Notes: generated by a model from the sequence alone, not told the origin. A stretch of 39,414 bases of DNA from Lachnoclostridium sp. UBA7122 (GCA_002493085.1 DKXQ01000232.1:1-39414); one strand, 5' to 3'; shown: positions 23,891 to 32,743, counted from the stretch's first letter. Numbers and translations are program-made.

Positions 23891-25471
23891 ATGAATAAGA
23901 CATTCAACACTGATGGTTATTGTGATCCAGCGTTTGACTACATGGCTGACCTGTCTGGCAGGTTAAAAGACATTAAAGCCATGATAGACGCTGGGAAGTA
24001 TTTTACAATCACCAAAGCAAGGCAATATGGCAAAACGACTATATTAAATGCCCTTGCTAATTATCTGGAAGCAGATTATGAAGTTATAAGCCTGGATTTT
24101 CAAGAAATCAGTTCACTGTCCTTTGAAAATGAACAGTCATTTGTAGCAGCATTTTCAGAAGAACTGCTGGACAATGCTAAAAAACTTCCTGATAATACCA
24201 GAAAAGCGCTTAACGTGTTAGCAGAAAAAACTGCAGCAATAAATTCACTTCAGGCACTATTTAAAGTTTTAAAATCGTGGTGTGCCCAATCAGACAGAGA
24301 GATAGTTTTAATTATTGATGAAGCAGATACAGCTGCAAATAATCAGGTATTTATAGACTTTCTTGCCCAGTTACGTGCATGTTATCTGAAAAGAAGAAAA
24401 ATGCCTGTATTTAAGTCAGTCATTCTTGCAGGACTTTATGATGTACGCAATATTAAGAAAAAAATCCAGCCAGACGAAGGACATAAAACCAACAGTCCAT
24501 GGAATATTGCAGCAGATTTTCTTGTAGATTTAAGTTTTTCTGCAGATGATATCAGAGGCATGTTAAAAAAATATGAAGCCGATTATAATACAGGAATGGA
24601 TACTGGCAGAATTTCAGAACTAATCTATAATTATACTTCTGGGTATCCATATCTTGTATCAAGACTTTGTAAACTTATAGACGAACGCATCACAGGGATG
24701 GATGGATATCCAGATAAAAGCAGTGCATGGACAAAAGCTGGCTTTTTAGAAGCATTAAAGATTGCAATTGATGAAATAAATCCACTATACCAGTCACTAA
24801 AAGGTAAGCTGGAGGAATATCCTGAACTCAAAACAGTACTTTATGAACTTCTTTTTACAGGAAAACCCATACCATACACTTTAATGAATGACTATATTGA
24901 ATCAGCTGCCATGTTTGGCTTTATAAAGAATGTAGATGGGACAGTGGTTATATCTAACAGAATTTTTGAAACAGTTCTGTATAACTGGTTTATATCAGAA
25001 GAATATATAAATAGCAAAATATACAATATAGGAGTACAAGAAAAAAACCAGTTTATAACTGGTGGACATCTGGACGTAAAAAAAATACTTGTAAAATTTA
25101 TAGAAACCTTTGATTATCTGTATGGTGACAGAGATGAAACTTTTCTTGAAGACGCAGGCAGACGTTACTTTATGTTATTTTTAAAGCCAATTATTAATGG
25201 TACAGGAAACTGTTATGTAGAACCAGAAACCCGTAACCATGAACGTATGGACTTAGTAATTGATTATCATGGAGAACAAAGTATTATTGAAATGAAAGTC
25301 TGGCGTGGCAATGCCTACAATGAACGTGGAGAAGCCCAGCTTTCCGCTTATCTTGACTATTTTCATCTTAAAAAAGGATATATGCTCAGTTTTAATTTTA
25401 ATAAAAAGAAAGAAATTGGTGTGAAAGAGATTGTGCTAGGAGATAAAATTCTGATTGAGGCAACAGTGTAA
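23891..25471 (+). CDS. AAA-ATPase-like protein with C-terminal PD-(D/E)XK nuclease domain
   Basis: The 526-residue protein matches a widespread anaerobe family of unknown function (AAA-ATPase-like plus PDDEXK_9 architecture). The P-loop ARQYGKTT lies at 43-50, in the variant form usual for this group, and Walker B LIIDEAD has D143/E144. A helical middle (about 250-400) precedes the nuclease fold: D454 in RMDLVID and E467-x-K469 in IIEMKVWRG form the PD-(D/E)XK core. ATP and metal sites look intact. The ATG at 23891 is ten bases from AAAGGAG; a GTG at 23882 is too close to it. Codon use is like the left-hand neighbours. Defence or mobile-element roles have been proposed for relatives but remain unproven. 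Confidence 0.8.
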   Translation: MNKTFNTDGYCDPAFDYMADLSGRLKDIKAMIDAGKYFTITKARQYGKTTILNALANYLEADYEVISLDFQEISSLSFENEQSFVAAFSEELLDNAKKLPDNTRKALNVLAEKTAAINSLQALFKVLKSWCAQSDREIVLIIDEADTAANNQVFIDFLAQLRACYLKRRKMPVFKSVILAGLYDVRNIKKKIQPDEGHKTNSPWNIAADFLVDLSFSADDIRGMLKKYEADYNTGMDTGRISELIYNYTSGYPYLVSRLCKLIDERITGMDGYPDKSSAWTKAGFLEALKIAIDEINPLYQSLKGKLEEYPELKTVLYELLFTGKPIPYTLMNDYIESAAMFGFIKNVDGTVVISNRIFETVLYNWFISEEYINSKIYNIGVQEKNQFITGGHLDVKKILVKFIETFDYLYGDRDETFLEDAGRRYFMLFLKPIINGTGNCYVEPETRNHERMDLVIDYHGEQSIIEMKVWRGNAYNERGEAQLSAYLDYFHLKKGYMLSFNFNKKKEIGVKEIVLGDKILIEATV

Positions 25472-25494
25472 ATTAAACATAGTTATTCATATCC

Positions 25495-25578
25495 ATGTTT
25501 GACTGGCAGACCTATAAAAAACATTTCAACCGGAAAGTTTGTAAAGAAAGCAAGGCTCTAATTGAGGAAATAATATAA
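25495..25578 (+). CDS. Possible 27-residue peptide or gene remnant
   Basis: An ATG frame encodes 27 residues beginning MFDWQTYKKHFNRKV and ending in IEEII. Its composition (Trp, His, alternating Lys) looks like the N-terminal piece of a real protein rather than chance, but no ribosome binding site precedes it and no family was recognised. It may be the leftover of a gene lost at this boundary. Confidence 0.2.
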   Translation: MFDWQTYKKHFNRKVCKESKALIEEII

Positions 25579-25637
25579 ATGTATAAAAATTATTCAGGAA
25601 AAATTATATATTAAGAAAAATATAACAATACAAAAGC

Positions 25638-25690
25638 AGCCATTACAAAATAATGAAAATTATGTTGTAATGGCTATTTTTTGCTCTCTT
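25638..25690 (+). terminator. Terminator after the AAA/nuclease gene
   Basis: AGCCATTACAA (25638-25648) pairs perfectly with TTGTAATGGCT (25665-25675) over a 16-base AT loop, followed by ATTTTTTGCTCTCTTTT. It separates the chromosomal block on the left from the polysaccharide locus on the right. Confidence 0.8.
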
Positions 25691-25779
25691 TTACAACTTC
25701 TATTAACGGTCCAATACAATATTTTCTATAAATGGAAAAAATTATTTTTCGCAAAAATAAAAAAATTATATAAAATATC

Positions 25780-25808
25780 TTGAAAATCAGATTGATTTGT
25801 GTTATTAT
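25780..25808 (+). promoter_or_regulatory. Sigma-A promoter at the head of the polysaccharide locus
   Basis: TTGAAA (25780-25785) and TATTAT (25803-25808) are 17 bases apart. Transcription from about 25815 gives a 75-base leader containing an imperfect hairpin (TATAACAT with ATGTTGTA, about 25824-25848). No facing inverted repeats that would suggest an invertible promoter were seen. Confidence 0.65.
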
Positions 25809-25889
25809 CTCAAATATGCAAGATATAACATGATTTTTATTATGTTGTAAACAGCATTATGTCATTTATGTAAGAAGGAAGGAAAGTAC

Positions 25890-27008
25890 ATGCCACAAGA
25901 AAACATAGATGCCAGACAGCAGAAAAACATGCTGGACAGAAATATACATACAGAATACCAGTTTTATGGACAGGAAAATCCACTTCTAATTAAAGACTTA
26001 ACAGAAAGATGGCTTCTGGATATTAAAAATATAATGAAACCGGCTGTCTATGCCCGTTACAGCAGATATGCAGAAAAGTATATTATGCCATATGCAGGCA
26101 ATATGTGCGCCAATACCTTTGATAAAACTGCGCTGTCTGCAATGCTGGCACTTCTTCAGGCGGGACACAGCCAGAAAGAACCATTGCCACATTATAAAAT
26201 TTACTCTGTGGAAAGTATGGTACGTGCAATAATCCAATATGGTGCAGAAAAGCATCTTATGCCAAAGATTTCTCTTGGGGAATCAGAATATAAAACCCAG
26301 GATGAAAAATATGCTATGCCACTGGCGGAACTGGAAGTACTGCAGCTGGTACATATAGTGGAACAGCAGGAACTGGATTTCCAGATACAAATAATGCTTC
26401 CACTTTATACAGGCATAAGTTTATCAGAGTTTTGCGGGCTTAAATGGAAAGATATAGACATTCAAAAAAATAAAATCTATATCCACAGGAAGATAGTGCA
26501 TATACAGCAAAAAACTAAAAGTACAAAAACAGGCAGCACAAAAGCGTCTGGCAGCAGAGAAAAAAAAGCAATAGTTCTGGCAGAATATAAACTGGAAGCT
26601 TCATGCCGTGACTTTATAATGCCAGAAAAGATAAGCAATTTGCTACAGGCAGCAATAACAATGAAAAATCCATACAAAGAAAGCTACGTAGCAGAAATAG
26701 ACAAAAAAGATAATAAAGCAGACAATACTTCTGAAAAAATTTCTGAAACAGGAACAACAGAAATACGGCCACCAGATGCCAAGGAATTGCAATACCGGCT
26801 GAAAACAGCAGGAGAACAGGCAGGGATACCAGATTTAACATACCAGATGCTAAGAGATACCTTTGCACTTATGGGACTAAATGCAGGTGGTGATATCTAT
26901 AGCATAGCATGTGTGATGGGGATTGATGTAAATGCTGCATGCGAGAGATATAAAATGTGGCTGGTAAAAGATGATGGGTTTATGAAGAGGCTTGATGCTA
27001 ACATTTGA
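25890..27008 (+). CDS. Tyrosine-recombinase-like protein with degenerate active site
   Basis: The 372-residue protein has the two-domain layout of a tyrosine recombinase: an N-terminal SAM-like core-binding domain (LTERWLLDIKNIMKPAVYARY onward) and a C-terminal catalytic-type domain. Of the catalytic residues, the second Arg (R322 in MLRDTF) and a Tyr (Y354) at the proper 32-residue distance remain. The first Arg is Ser (S177 in TGISLSEF), the box II His is Gln (Q319), the His/Lys after the second Arg is Asp (D323) and the LGH-type His is Ile (I345). A charged insert of about 60 residues lies between the boxes. Strand exchange is unlikely; DNA binding may survive. GAAGGAAGGAAAG precedes the ATG. 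Confidence 0.72.
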   Translation: MPQENIDARQQKNMLDRNIHTEYQFYGQENPLLIKDLTERWLLDIKNIMKPAVYARYSRYAEKYIMPYAGNMCANTFDKTALSAMLALLQAGHSQKEPLPHYKIYSVESMVRAIIQYGAEKHLMPKISLGESEYKTQDEKYAMPLAELEVLQLVHIVEQQELDFQIQIMLPLYTGISLSEFCGLKWKDIDIQKNKIYIHRKIVHIQQKTKSTKTGSTKASGSREKKAIVLAEYKLEASCRDFIMPEKISNLLQAAITMKNPYKESYVAEIDKKDNKADNTSEKISETGTTEIRPPDAKELQYRLKTAGEQAGIPDLTYQMLRDTFALMGLNAGGDIYSIACVMGIDVNAACERYKMWLVKDDGFMKRLDANI

Positions 27009-27045
27009 AAAATTCGTAAAATCTAAAAATAAGTGAGGGGCAATC

Positions 27046-27312
27046 TTGAATACAGGGAGCAGGGTACTGGATAAAACTAAAATTCCAGTATGCCAGATAA
27101 TGGGTGTAAATATAGCTGCCATTAATATGACATGGCTTTTAAATTATACAAAACAAAATATTAATGCGCTTTCTGGAGATTATATGTGTGTCTCCAATGT
27201 CCATACTACTGTTACTGCATTTGAGAATCCAGAATACAGAGCAGTACAGAATGGAGGCATTATGGCTATTCCAGATGGAGGACCACTTTCTTCTGTTGGG
27301 AGGAAGCGTTGA
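27046..27312 (+). pseudogene. Truncated WecG/TagA/CpsF glycosyltransferase (N-terminal third)
   Basis: The frame begins with a TTG nine bases from GAGGGG and encodes 88 residues, against about 240 for the family. The retained part shows the family N-terminus (IMGVNIAAINMTWLLNY), the VSNVHTTVTAFENPEY motif and PDGGPLSSVGRKR. In full-length relatives the latter continues with glycine and a long second half. Here it ends in a stop at once, and the following DNA is unrelated and of different composition. This is the scar of a replaced gene. The intact gene 130 bases downstream is not its continuation but a different member of the same family. Confidence 0.8.
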
Positions 27313-27440
27313 TTTATTGTTATAAAAAATATCAAGTTATTTAGACAACTGGTTATAGCATTCCTTGTAAGGTTATAAAATTTGGAAAATATAGTAAAAA
27401 ACAAATAAAATAAAACCTGATCTAAAAGGTGGTTATACTT

Positions 27441-28184
27441 ATGGCTAGAATAAAATTTATGAATACAGAAATTGATAATCTTACTATGGATGAGGCGCTT
27501 AAAAGATTGGATGAACTTATTTTGGAAAATCGTAATGCTTATGTCGTTACACCGAATGTAGATCATTTAGTTCAACTAGAGCGTGGAGGTCCATTAAATG
27601 ATGTATATAAAAACGCTGATTTGATTTTGACAGATGGTAAACCGCTTTTATGGATTTCAAAATGGTATGGCAATCCAATTAAAGAAAAAATCAGTGGTTC
27701 TGATTTATTTCCAAGGATTTGTTCTTTGGCTGCACAGAAAGGTTATAAGATGTTTTTTCTGGGTGCAGCTGAAGGCGTAGCTGCAAAAGCAGCTGAAAAC
27801 CTTAAGAAAAAATTTAAAAAGTTACAGATTGTAGGTACATATTCTCCGCCATTTGGCTTTGAAAAAGACAAAGTTGAAATGGCAAGGATAAATATGATGA
27901 TTAAAGAAACAAAACCACATATTCTTATTGTATGTTTTGGTTGCCCAAAACAGGAATTATTTATATTTCATCATAAGGATGAACTGAATGTTCCACTTTC
28001 ATTGGGACTTGGAGCAAGCTTAGATTTTGAAGCAAAAAATATAAAGAGGGCACCTAAGTGGATGGCAAATCATGGTTTAGAATGGCTGTTTAGAATAACA
28101 CAGGATCCTAAAAGATTGGCTAAAAGATATTTTTTAGATGACACAAAGATATTTAGGATGGCAATAAAGTATAAAAAGAAATAG
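27441..28184 (+). CDS. WecG/TagA/CpsF-family glycosyltransferase (GT26)
   Basis: The 247-residue protein is a complete GT26 enzyme, which adds the second sugar (such as ManNAc) to an undecaprenyl-diphosphate-linked sugar at the cytoplasmic membrane face. Key residues are T37 in VVTPNVDHL and the proposed catalytic Asp D65 in ILTDGKPLL. The FFLGAAEGVA, VGTYSPPFG, CFGCPKQELF and LGLGASLDFEAKNIKRAPKW blocks are all present. The basic C-terminal tail is thought to bind membrane. The ATG at 27441 follows AAAGG at 11 bases. It is the first gene of the imported-looking cassette. The acceptor and donor sugars cannot be told from sequence. Confidence 0.9.
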   Translation: MARIKFMNTEIDNLTMDEALKRLDELILENRNAYVVTPNVDHLVQLERGGPLNDVYKNADLILTDGKPLLWISKWYGNPIKEKISGSDLFPRICSLAAQKGYKMFFLGAAEGVAAKAAENLKKKFKKLQIVGTYSPPFGFEKDKVEMARINMMIKETKPHILIVCFGCPKQELFIFHHKDELNVPLSLGLGASLDFEAKNIKRAPKWMANHGLEWLFRITQDPKRLAKRYFLDDTKIFRMAIKYKKK

Positions 28185-28197
28185 GGGTATATCACTC

Positions 28198-29166
28198 ATG
28201 AAAAATAAAATAATCACTGAGCGTAACTCTACAAATTTGTCGTTCTTTCAAGTTACTTACGAGTGGGAAGATATTTTAGCTAAAATATTGAATATAGATT
28301 TTTATAGTACTAGAAAAAAGTTGTCTAACAATCAAATTCAAGAATATTTATCAGAAAGATTAATGTCAACCTTTCCATTTAAAACAAATAAGTCAAGATG
28401 GAATATAGTATTTATTATGTATCCGAGATTAAGTCACAGATATAAATTTAAATCTATTATTCCTATATATTTGGATGTTCATAAAAAATGGAAAGACAAA
28501 ATAATATCAGATACAAGAAGATTACCAATATACTTTGTAACATCTTTAGACCTTTATGAAGATATTAAGAAGACAGAATCAAATTCAGAATGCGTTTATT
28601 TACCTCTTTCTGTATCAGATATTTATTATGTACAAAGAATACCTAAAAAATCAGTAGAGGTAGTCCAACTTGGCAGAAAGAATCGAATCTTACATGAATT
28701 TATGCTAAAATATTGTGAAACTAAAGACGTAGATTATATATTTAATAATAATGGAACATATAACTCAATAAAAAATGGAAATATAGGACAATTATCTACA
28801 CGGCAAGAATATATGAGTTTACTGGCAAAAGCGAAAGTCAGTTTGGTATCTACACCTTCAGTTGATGGAGATAAAGACTTTGGAGGATATGACTTTTTTA
28901 CTCCTCGATTTTATGAAAGTGCCATCTCATATTGTTATATGATAGGAAGATATACACATAATAGTGAATCAAAATTATTAGATATAGATAGAGTATGTGA
29001 GCATGTAGATAACTATGAAGAGTTTAAAAATGCTATGAATTATATGTTGTCTAACTCTATAGAGACACATCAAAAAGAATATGATAATTTTATAGATAAA
29101 AACACTACAAGTAATCGTGCAAATGATATAAAGAGAAAAATTAAAGAAAAAGGATTCAAGGTTTAA
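28198..29166 (+). CDS. Putative glycosyltransferase, CgeB-like GT1/GT4 fold
   Basis: The 322-residue protein has features of the GT-B C-terminal domain seen in CgeB-like enzymes: VEVVQLGRKNRILHEFML, a Rossmann-like strand followed by a helix, RQEYMSLLAKAKVSLVSTPS, and FFTPRFYESAISYCYMIGR, where the PRxYE segment takes the place of the E-x7-E donor-binding motif. The N-terminal half is not recognisable. It lies in a glycosyltransferase operon, 13 bases after the GT26 gene and 1 base before the oxidoreductase gene. Substrate unknown. Confidence 0.6.
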   Translation: MKNKIITERNSTNLSFFQVTYEWEDILAKILNIDFYSTRKKLSNNQIQEYLSERLMSTFPFKTNKSRWNIVFIMYPRLSHRYKFKSIIPIYLDVHKKWKDKIISDTRRLPIYFVTSLDLYEDIKKTESNSECVYLPLSVSDIYYVQRIPKKSVEVVQLGRKNRILHEFMLKYCETKDVDYIFNNNGTYNSIKNGNIGQLSTRQEYMSLLAKAKVSLVSTPSVDGDKDFGGYDFFTPRFYESAISYCYMIGRYTHNSESKLLDIDRVCEHVDNYEEFKNAMNYMLSNSIETHQKEYDNFIDKNTTSNRANDIKRKIKEKGFKV

Positions 29167-29167
29167 T

Positions 29168-30388
29168 ATGAAATATTTAATACTTGGTGCAGGTCCTGCT
29201 GGTTTGACATTTGCAAATAAGCTTTTACAATCTGGTGAGGACAATTTTCTTATTATAGAACAAGAAGAAACTGCAGGTGGACTCTGTCGTTCAGTCAATG
29301 TTGATGGATCTCCATTTGACATTGGTGGAGGTCATTTCTTAGATGTTCGTTGTTCTCAAGTGAATAAATTTTTATTCCAGTTTATGCCAGAAAACGAGTG
29401 GAACATATACAACCGAAAGACCACATTACATGTTAATAATAATGTAATTGGACAACCTATAGAAGCAAATATTTGGCAAATGAAAATAAGTGATCAGATT
29501 GAGTATTTAAAATCAATTGCTATTGCAGGATGCAACCTTGGTGAGCCAATGCCTAAAAAGTTTATTGATTGGATTTATTGGAAATTAGGAAAGAAAATTG
29601 CTGAAGATTATATGATTCCATATAATCAAAAAATATTCAGTAAAGATCTTGATTTATTAGGCACATATTGGCTAGATAAACTTCCAAATGTAAGCTTTGA
29701 TGAAACACTGTTGTCTTGTTTGACAAAAAAAGCATATGGAAAAAATCCTGGACATACACAGTTTTACTATCCTAAGAAGTATGGATATGGTGAGCTATGG
29801 CTAAGAATGGCTGCTGTTCTGGGCGATCGAATTGTATATGGAATTTCTGTAAACGGGATTAATTTTAACACTAGAACGGTAACAACAGATAATGGTGCAA
29901 AATATCAAGCTGATGTTATTATTACTACAATTCCCTGGATTGAATTTGATGAACTTATAGGAATGCCTGAAGAAATAAAAAATAGTATTTGTGAATTGAA
30001 ATATAGTTCAATACAAACAGAGTACCATTCAGATCATTTGGATACAGAATCACATTGGATTTATTTCCCTAATCCTGAACTTTCATATCACCGTATCCTT
30101 GTTCGTCACAATTTCTGTCCAAACAGTAAAGGCTACTGGACGGAAACAAATAGAGAACGCATAGGAATGGAAAAAACAAATGATAATTTCAAATATATGA
30201 ATCAATATGCTTATCCTCTCAATACGATTAAGAAACCTGAAATTATGAAAAGGCTTTTGGATTGGAGTAAGGAGCAAAAAGTATATGGTTTAGGACGTTG
30301 GGGTGAACATTCGCATTATAATTCTGATGTAACTGTAGCTTTAGCTATGAAGATGGCTGATACAATGATTAATTATATTATGGAGTAG
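29168..30388 (+). CDS. FAD-dependent oxidoreductase (amine oxidase / UDP-galactopyranose-mutase-like)
   Basis: The 406-residue protein begins with a Rossmann dinucleotide motif GAGPAG at 7-12, an acidic strand end (IIEQEETAGGLCRS) and the FDIGGGHFLD block. This is the N-terminal layout shared by protoporphyrinogen-oxidase-like amine oxidases and UDP-galactopyranose mutase. A late GLGRWGEHSHYNSD segment near the C-terminus may complete the FAD site. In polysaccharide loci such proteins often modify nucleotide sugars, and a mutase-like role is possible, but the usual UGM signatures are not clear. It is tightly packed between two glycosyltransferase genes. Confidence 0.7.
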   Translation: MKYLILGAGPAGLTFANKLLQSGEDNFLIIEQEETAGGLCRSVNVDGSPFDIGGGHFLDVRCSQVNKFLFQFMPENEWNIYNRKTTLHVNNNVIGQPIEANIWQMKISDQIEYLKSIAIAGCNLGEPMPKKFIDWIYWKLGKKIAEDYMIPYNQKIFSKDLDLLGTYWLDKLPNVSFDETLLSCLTKKAYGKNPGHTQFYYPKKYGYGELWLRMAAVLGDRIVYGISVNGINFNTRTVTTDNGAKYQADVIITTIPWIEFDELIGMPEEIKNSICELKYSSIQTEYHSDHLDTESHWIYFPNPELSYHRILVRHNFCPNSKGYWTETNRERIGMEKTNDNFKYMNQYAYPLNTIKKPEIMKRLLDWSKEQKVYGLGRWGEHSHYNSDVTVALAMKMADTMINYIME

Positions 30389-30394
30389 AACAAT

Positions 30395-31507
30395 ATGATC
30401 ATTTTTTTTGATTTAACGGCATTGTATGATCATTTGACAGGAATAGAACGATATGCAATGAATATCTCAAAAAATGTAATTTTTTTGCATCCTGAAAATT
30501 ATTATATTCTGGCTTTCAAAGAAGAAGTTCATTCTTTCTTTTTAGAGTTTATTGGTTTATCGAATATAAGAATAGATGTGTTGCCAAAAAAAAATAAACT
30601 AATTTTTCAGCAATGGAGTTTGCTTAAGTATCTAAAACATATTGAGGCTGATTATTATTGTTTTTTATCGTTTGTTAGTCCATTCTTTTTTTCGAAAAAA
30701 GGAATAGTAAATACTATTCATGATCTTACACCATGGGATTTTCCACAAAGTATGAAGAAAAAAATGGCATTATATGGAAAGATTACTATAAAGAGAGCTG
30801 CATGTAATAGTCAGATTATTGACACAGTATCAGAGTTCAGTATGAATAGAATAATTGAATGTCTGGGTGTGCCAAAAGATAAAATATCTGTGGTGTATAA
30901 TGGATTGTCAAGTCAATTTATTCCATGTGATTCCTTTGACATAAATCATAGTACGTTAAAAAAGTATGGTATAAATGGAAATTATCTTCTATGTCTTTCA
31001 ACACTTGAGCCACGTAAAAATATAAAATTATTAATACAGGCATATTTAGACTTAAGAAAGGAACAACTCATTAATTGTAAATTAGTGCTTGCTGGACGAA
31101 AGGGATGGAAATTAGAAGACGCATTAGGAGTTGGTGAAGAAACGGTTAAAGATATTATTGTGACAGGATTTATTGATGATGAGGATTTACCTGTTATCTA
31201 TAGAGGAGCAGATGCATTTGTGTTTCCATCACTTTATGAGGGATTTGGTATACCAATTATAGAAGCAATGAGTCAAGAAACAGTTGTTATTTCTTCTAAT
31301 AGCAGTTCTCTACTAGAAGTTGGTGGAAAAGCAGCGCTATATTTTGAAAATAATTCCTTAAAAGATTTGAAGAAAACAATAATAAAACTATATTCTATGT
31401 CAGAAAAAAGTAAGAGAAAATATATAAATTTAGGATTAAAACAGTGCCAAAAGTTTAATTGGTCATTAGAGGCAGAAAAATATTATAATGCAATTAATAG
31501 AATATAA
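30395..31507 (+). CDS. Glycosyltransferase family 4
   Basis: The 370-residue GT-B enzyme has the GT4 donor-binding motif EGFGIPIIE at 282-290 (E-x7-E), preceded by LSTLEPRKNIKLLIQAY and VTGFIDDEDLPVIYRGAD, both typical of family 4 retaining transferases of the mannosyltransferase type. The N-terminal NTIHDLTPWDFP block is also common in that group. It probably acts in repeat-unit assembly on undecaprenyl diphosphate. It starts six bases after the oxidoreductase stop. Confidence 0.88.
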   Translation: MIIFFDLTALYDHLTGIERYAMNISKNVIFLHPENYYILAFKEEVHSFFLEFIGLSNIRIDVLPKKNKLIFQQWSLLKYLKHIEADYYCFLSFVSPFFFSKKGIVNTIHDLTPWDFPQSMKKKMALYGKITIKRAACNSQIIDTVSEFSMNRIIECLGVPKDKISVVYNGLSSQFIPCDSFDINHSTLKKYGINGNYLLCLSTLEPRKNIKLLIQAYLDLRKEQLINCKLVLAGRKGWKLEDALGVGEETVKDIIVTGFIDDEDLPVIYRGADAFVFPSLYEGFGIPIIEAMSQETVVISSNSSSLLEVGGKAALYFENNSLKDLKKTIIKLYSMSEKSKRKYINLGLKQCQKFNWSLEAEKYYNAINRI

Positions 31508-31538
31508 TTATTGTTAACTTGGTGTGGAGGACTGATAG

Positions 31539-32675
31539 ATGAATCGAAGAATAAAAGTTCTACAATCAATGGATACGATAGGTGTTGGAGGAACAGAGGC
31601 TTTTGTCATGAATCTTTATCATGCTATTGATAAAACACAATTTGATTTTGATTTTGTTGTGTATGATGATTATAAAACTGAATATCTAGATGAAATTCTC
31701 CAAAACGGAGATATGGTTTATCAGTTTCACCAAAAACATAAGAGCAAATTATGGAATTACTTAGATCAAAAAAAATTTGTAAGTAATATCCTTAGAAATA
31801 AACAGTATGATATTGTTCACTGTAATGGAAATTCTTTCTTAGGAATTCTTAGAGCAGCTCTTCCTGCACAAAAGTTTGGGATTCATGTAATCACTCATTC
31901 ACACAATATGGGTGAACAAAAAAATAATTTAATTGATAGATTAGTAAGAGATTATTTTAGAAAAAAAGTTAGTTCTGTTGCAGATTTAGGTTATGCATGT
32001 TCAGATCTTGCAGGAATTGCAAAGTATACACGTAAATTTCGCAATTCAAAGCTATATAAAATTATAAATAATGGTATTGATTCAAAAAAATATATCTTTA
32101 ATAATGAGAGTAGAAATAGGGTGCGTGCAGAGTTAGGTGCAGCCGAAGATGAATTTGTAATTGGTCATGTTGGTAGATTTGAATATCCCAAAAACCAGTC
32201 TTATCTTTTTGACATTTTTTATGAAGTCTTACAAATAAATCCTAATACTCGTCTTGTACTGATTGGTGATGGAGCTCAGAGAAAAGAGTTTGAAGAAAAG
32301 ATTCATAAACTTGGAATATCCAATAAAGTTATGCTTTTAGGAGTTCGTATGGATGTGAATAAGTTATATAGTGGGATAGATTTATTAGTATTACCATCTT
32401 TGAATGAGGGTTTTCCATTTGTATTAGTTGAGGCACAAATAAATGGTTTGAAATGTATTGTGACTGATAATATAAGTAAAAAAGTTAATATTTCTAGAAG
32501 TGTTTCATTTTTGTCAACAGATTTAGATCCAAGAAGGTGGGCTGAGAAGATTGTAAATACACATACAAGGCTATCCGAAGGACAGATTCAGGAAGTGATC
32601 AATCAATATGATATTTCTCGTGTTACAAACGAAATAGAGATAGATTACTTAGCTTTAATTAATATAAAAGAATAA
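31539..32675 (+). CDS. Glycosyltransferase family 4 (EpsF-like)
   Basis: The 378-residue protein begins with the GVGGTEAFVMNLYHAI pattern typical of EpsF/CapJ-like GT4 enzymes and carries EGFPFVLVE at 290-298 as donor-binding motif. The VIGHVGRFEYPKNQSYLFDIF and VLIGDGAQRKEFEEKI blocks complete the GT4 domain. A GGAGG site lies before the ATG. Sugar specificity cannot be inferred. It is followed by a 119-base gap with a promoter. Confidence 0.88.
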   Translation: MNRRIKVLQSMDTIGVGGTEAFVMNLYHAIDKTQFDFDFVVYDDYKTEYLDEILQNGDMVYQFHQKHKSKLWNYLDQKKFVSNILRNKQYDIVHCNGNSFLGILRAALPAQKFGIHVITHSHNMGEQKNNLIDRLVRDYFRKKVSSVADLGYACSDLAGIAKYTRKFRNSKLYKIINNGIDSKKYIFNNESRNRVRAELGAAEDEFVIGHVGRFEYPKNQSYLFDIFYEVLQINPNTRLVLIGDGAQRKEFEEKIHKLGISNKVMLLGVRMDVNKLYSGIDLLVLPSLNEGFPFVLVEAQINGLKCIVTDNISKKVNISRSVSFLSTDLDPRRWAEKIVNTHTRLSEGQIQEVINQYDISRVTNEIEIDYLALINIKE

Positions 32676-32713
32676 AGTATAAATATAGAATACATAACAA
32701 AATTTGGATATTG

Positions 32714-32743
32714 TTGCGTATACAAGATTTTGTGAAATATAAT
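32714..32743 (+). promoter_or_regulatory. Internal promoter in the polysaccharide cluster
   Basis: TTGCGT (32714-32719) and a perfect TATAAT (32738-32743) are 18 bases apart in the only sizeable gap in the first half of the cassette. The region is very AT-rich, so chance matches are possible. Confidence 0.45.

Larger units (their letters stand above)
25472..25889. other. 418-base gap between the AAA/nuclease gene and the recombinase-like gene
   Basis: The stretch is AT-rich. It holds a possible short remnant or peptide frame (25495-25578), a clear terminator (25638-25690) and a promoter (25780-25808) with a leader of about 75 bases. A 12-base repeat ATTATGTTGTAA occurs at 25659-25670 inside the terminator and again at 25839-25850 in the leader. 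No RNA gene was recognised. Confidence 0.6.

Noticed and set aside
25659..25850. 12-base repeat ATTATGTTGTAA at 25659 and 25839 as attachment-site or invertible-promoter repeats
   Set aside because: The copies are direct, very AT-rich, and one is simply part of the terminator arm. The nearby recombinase has lost key residues and no crossover core is evident.
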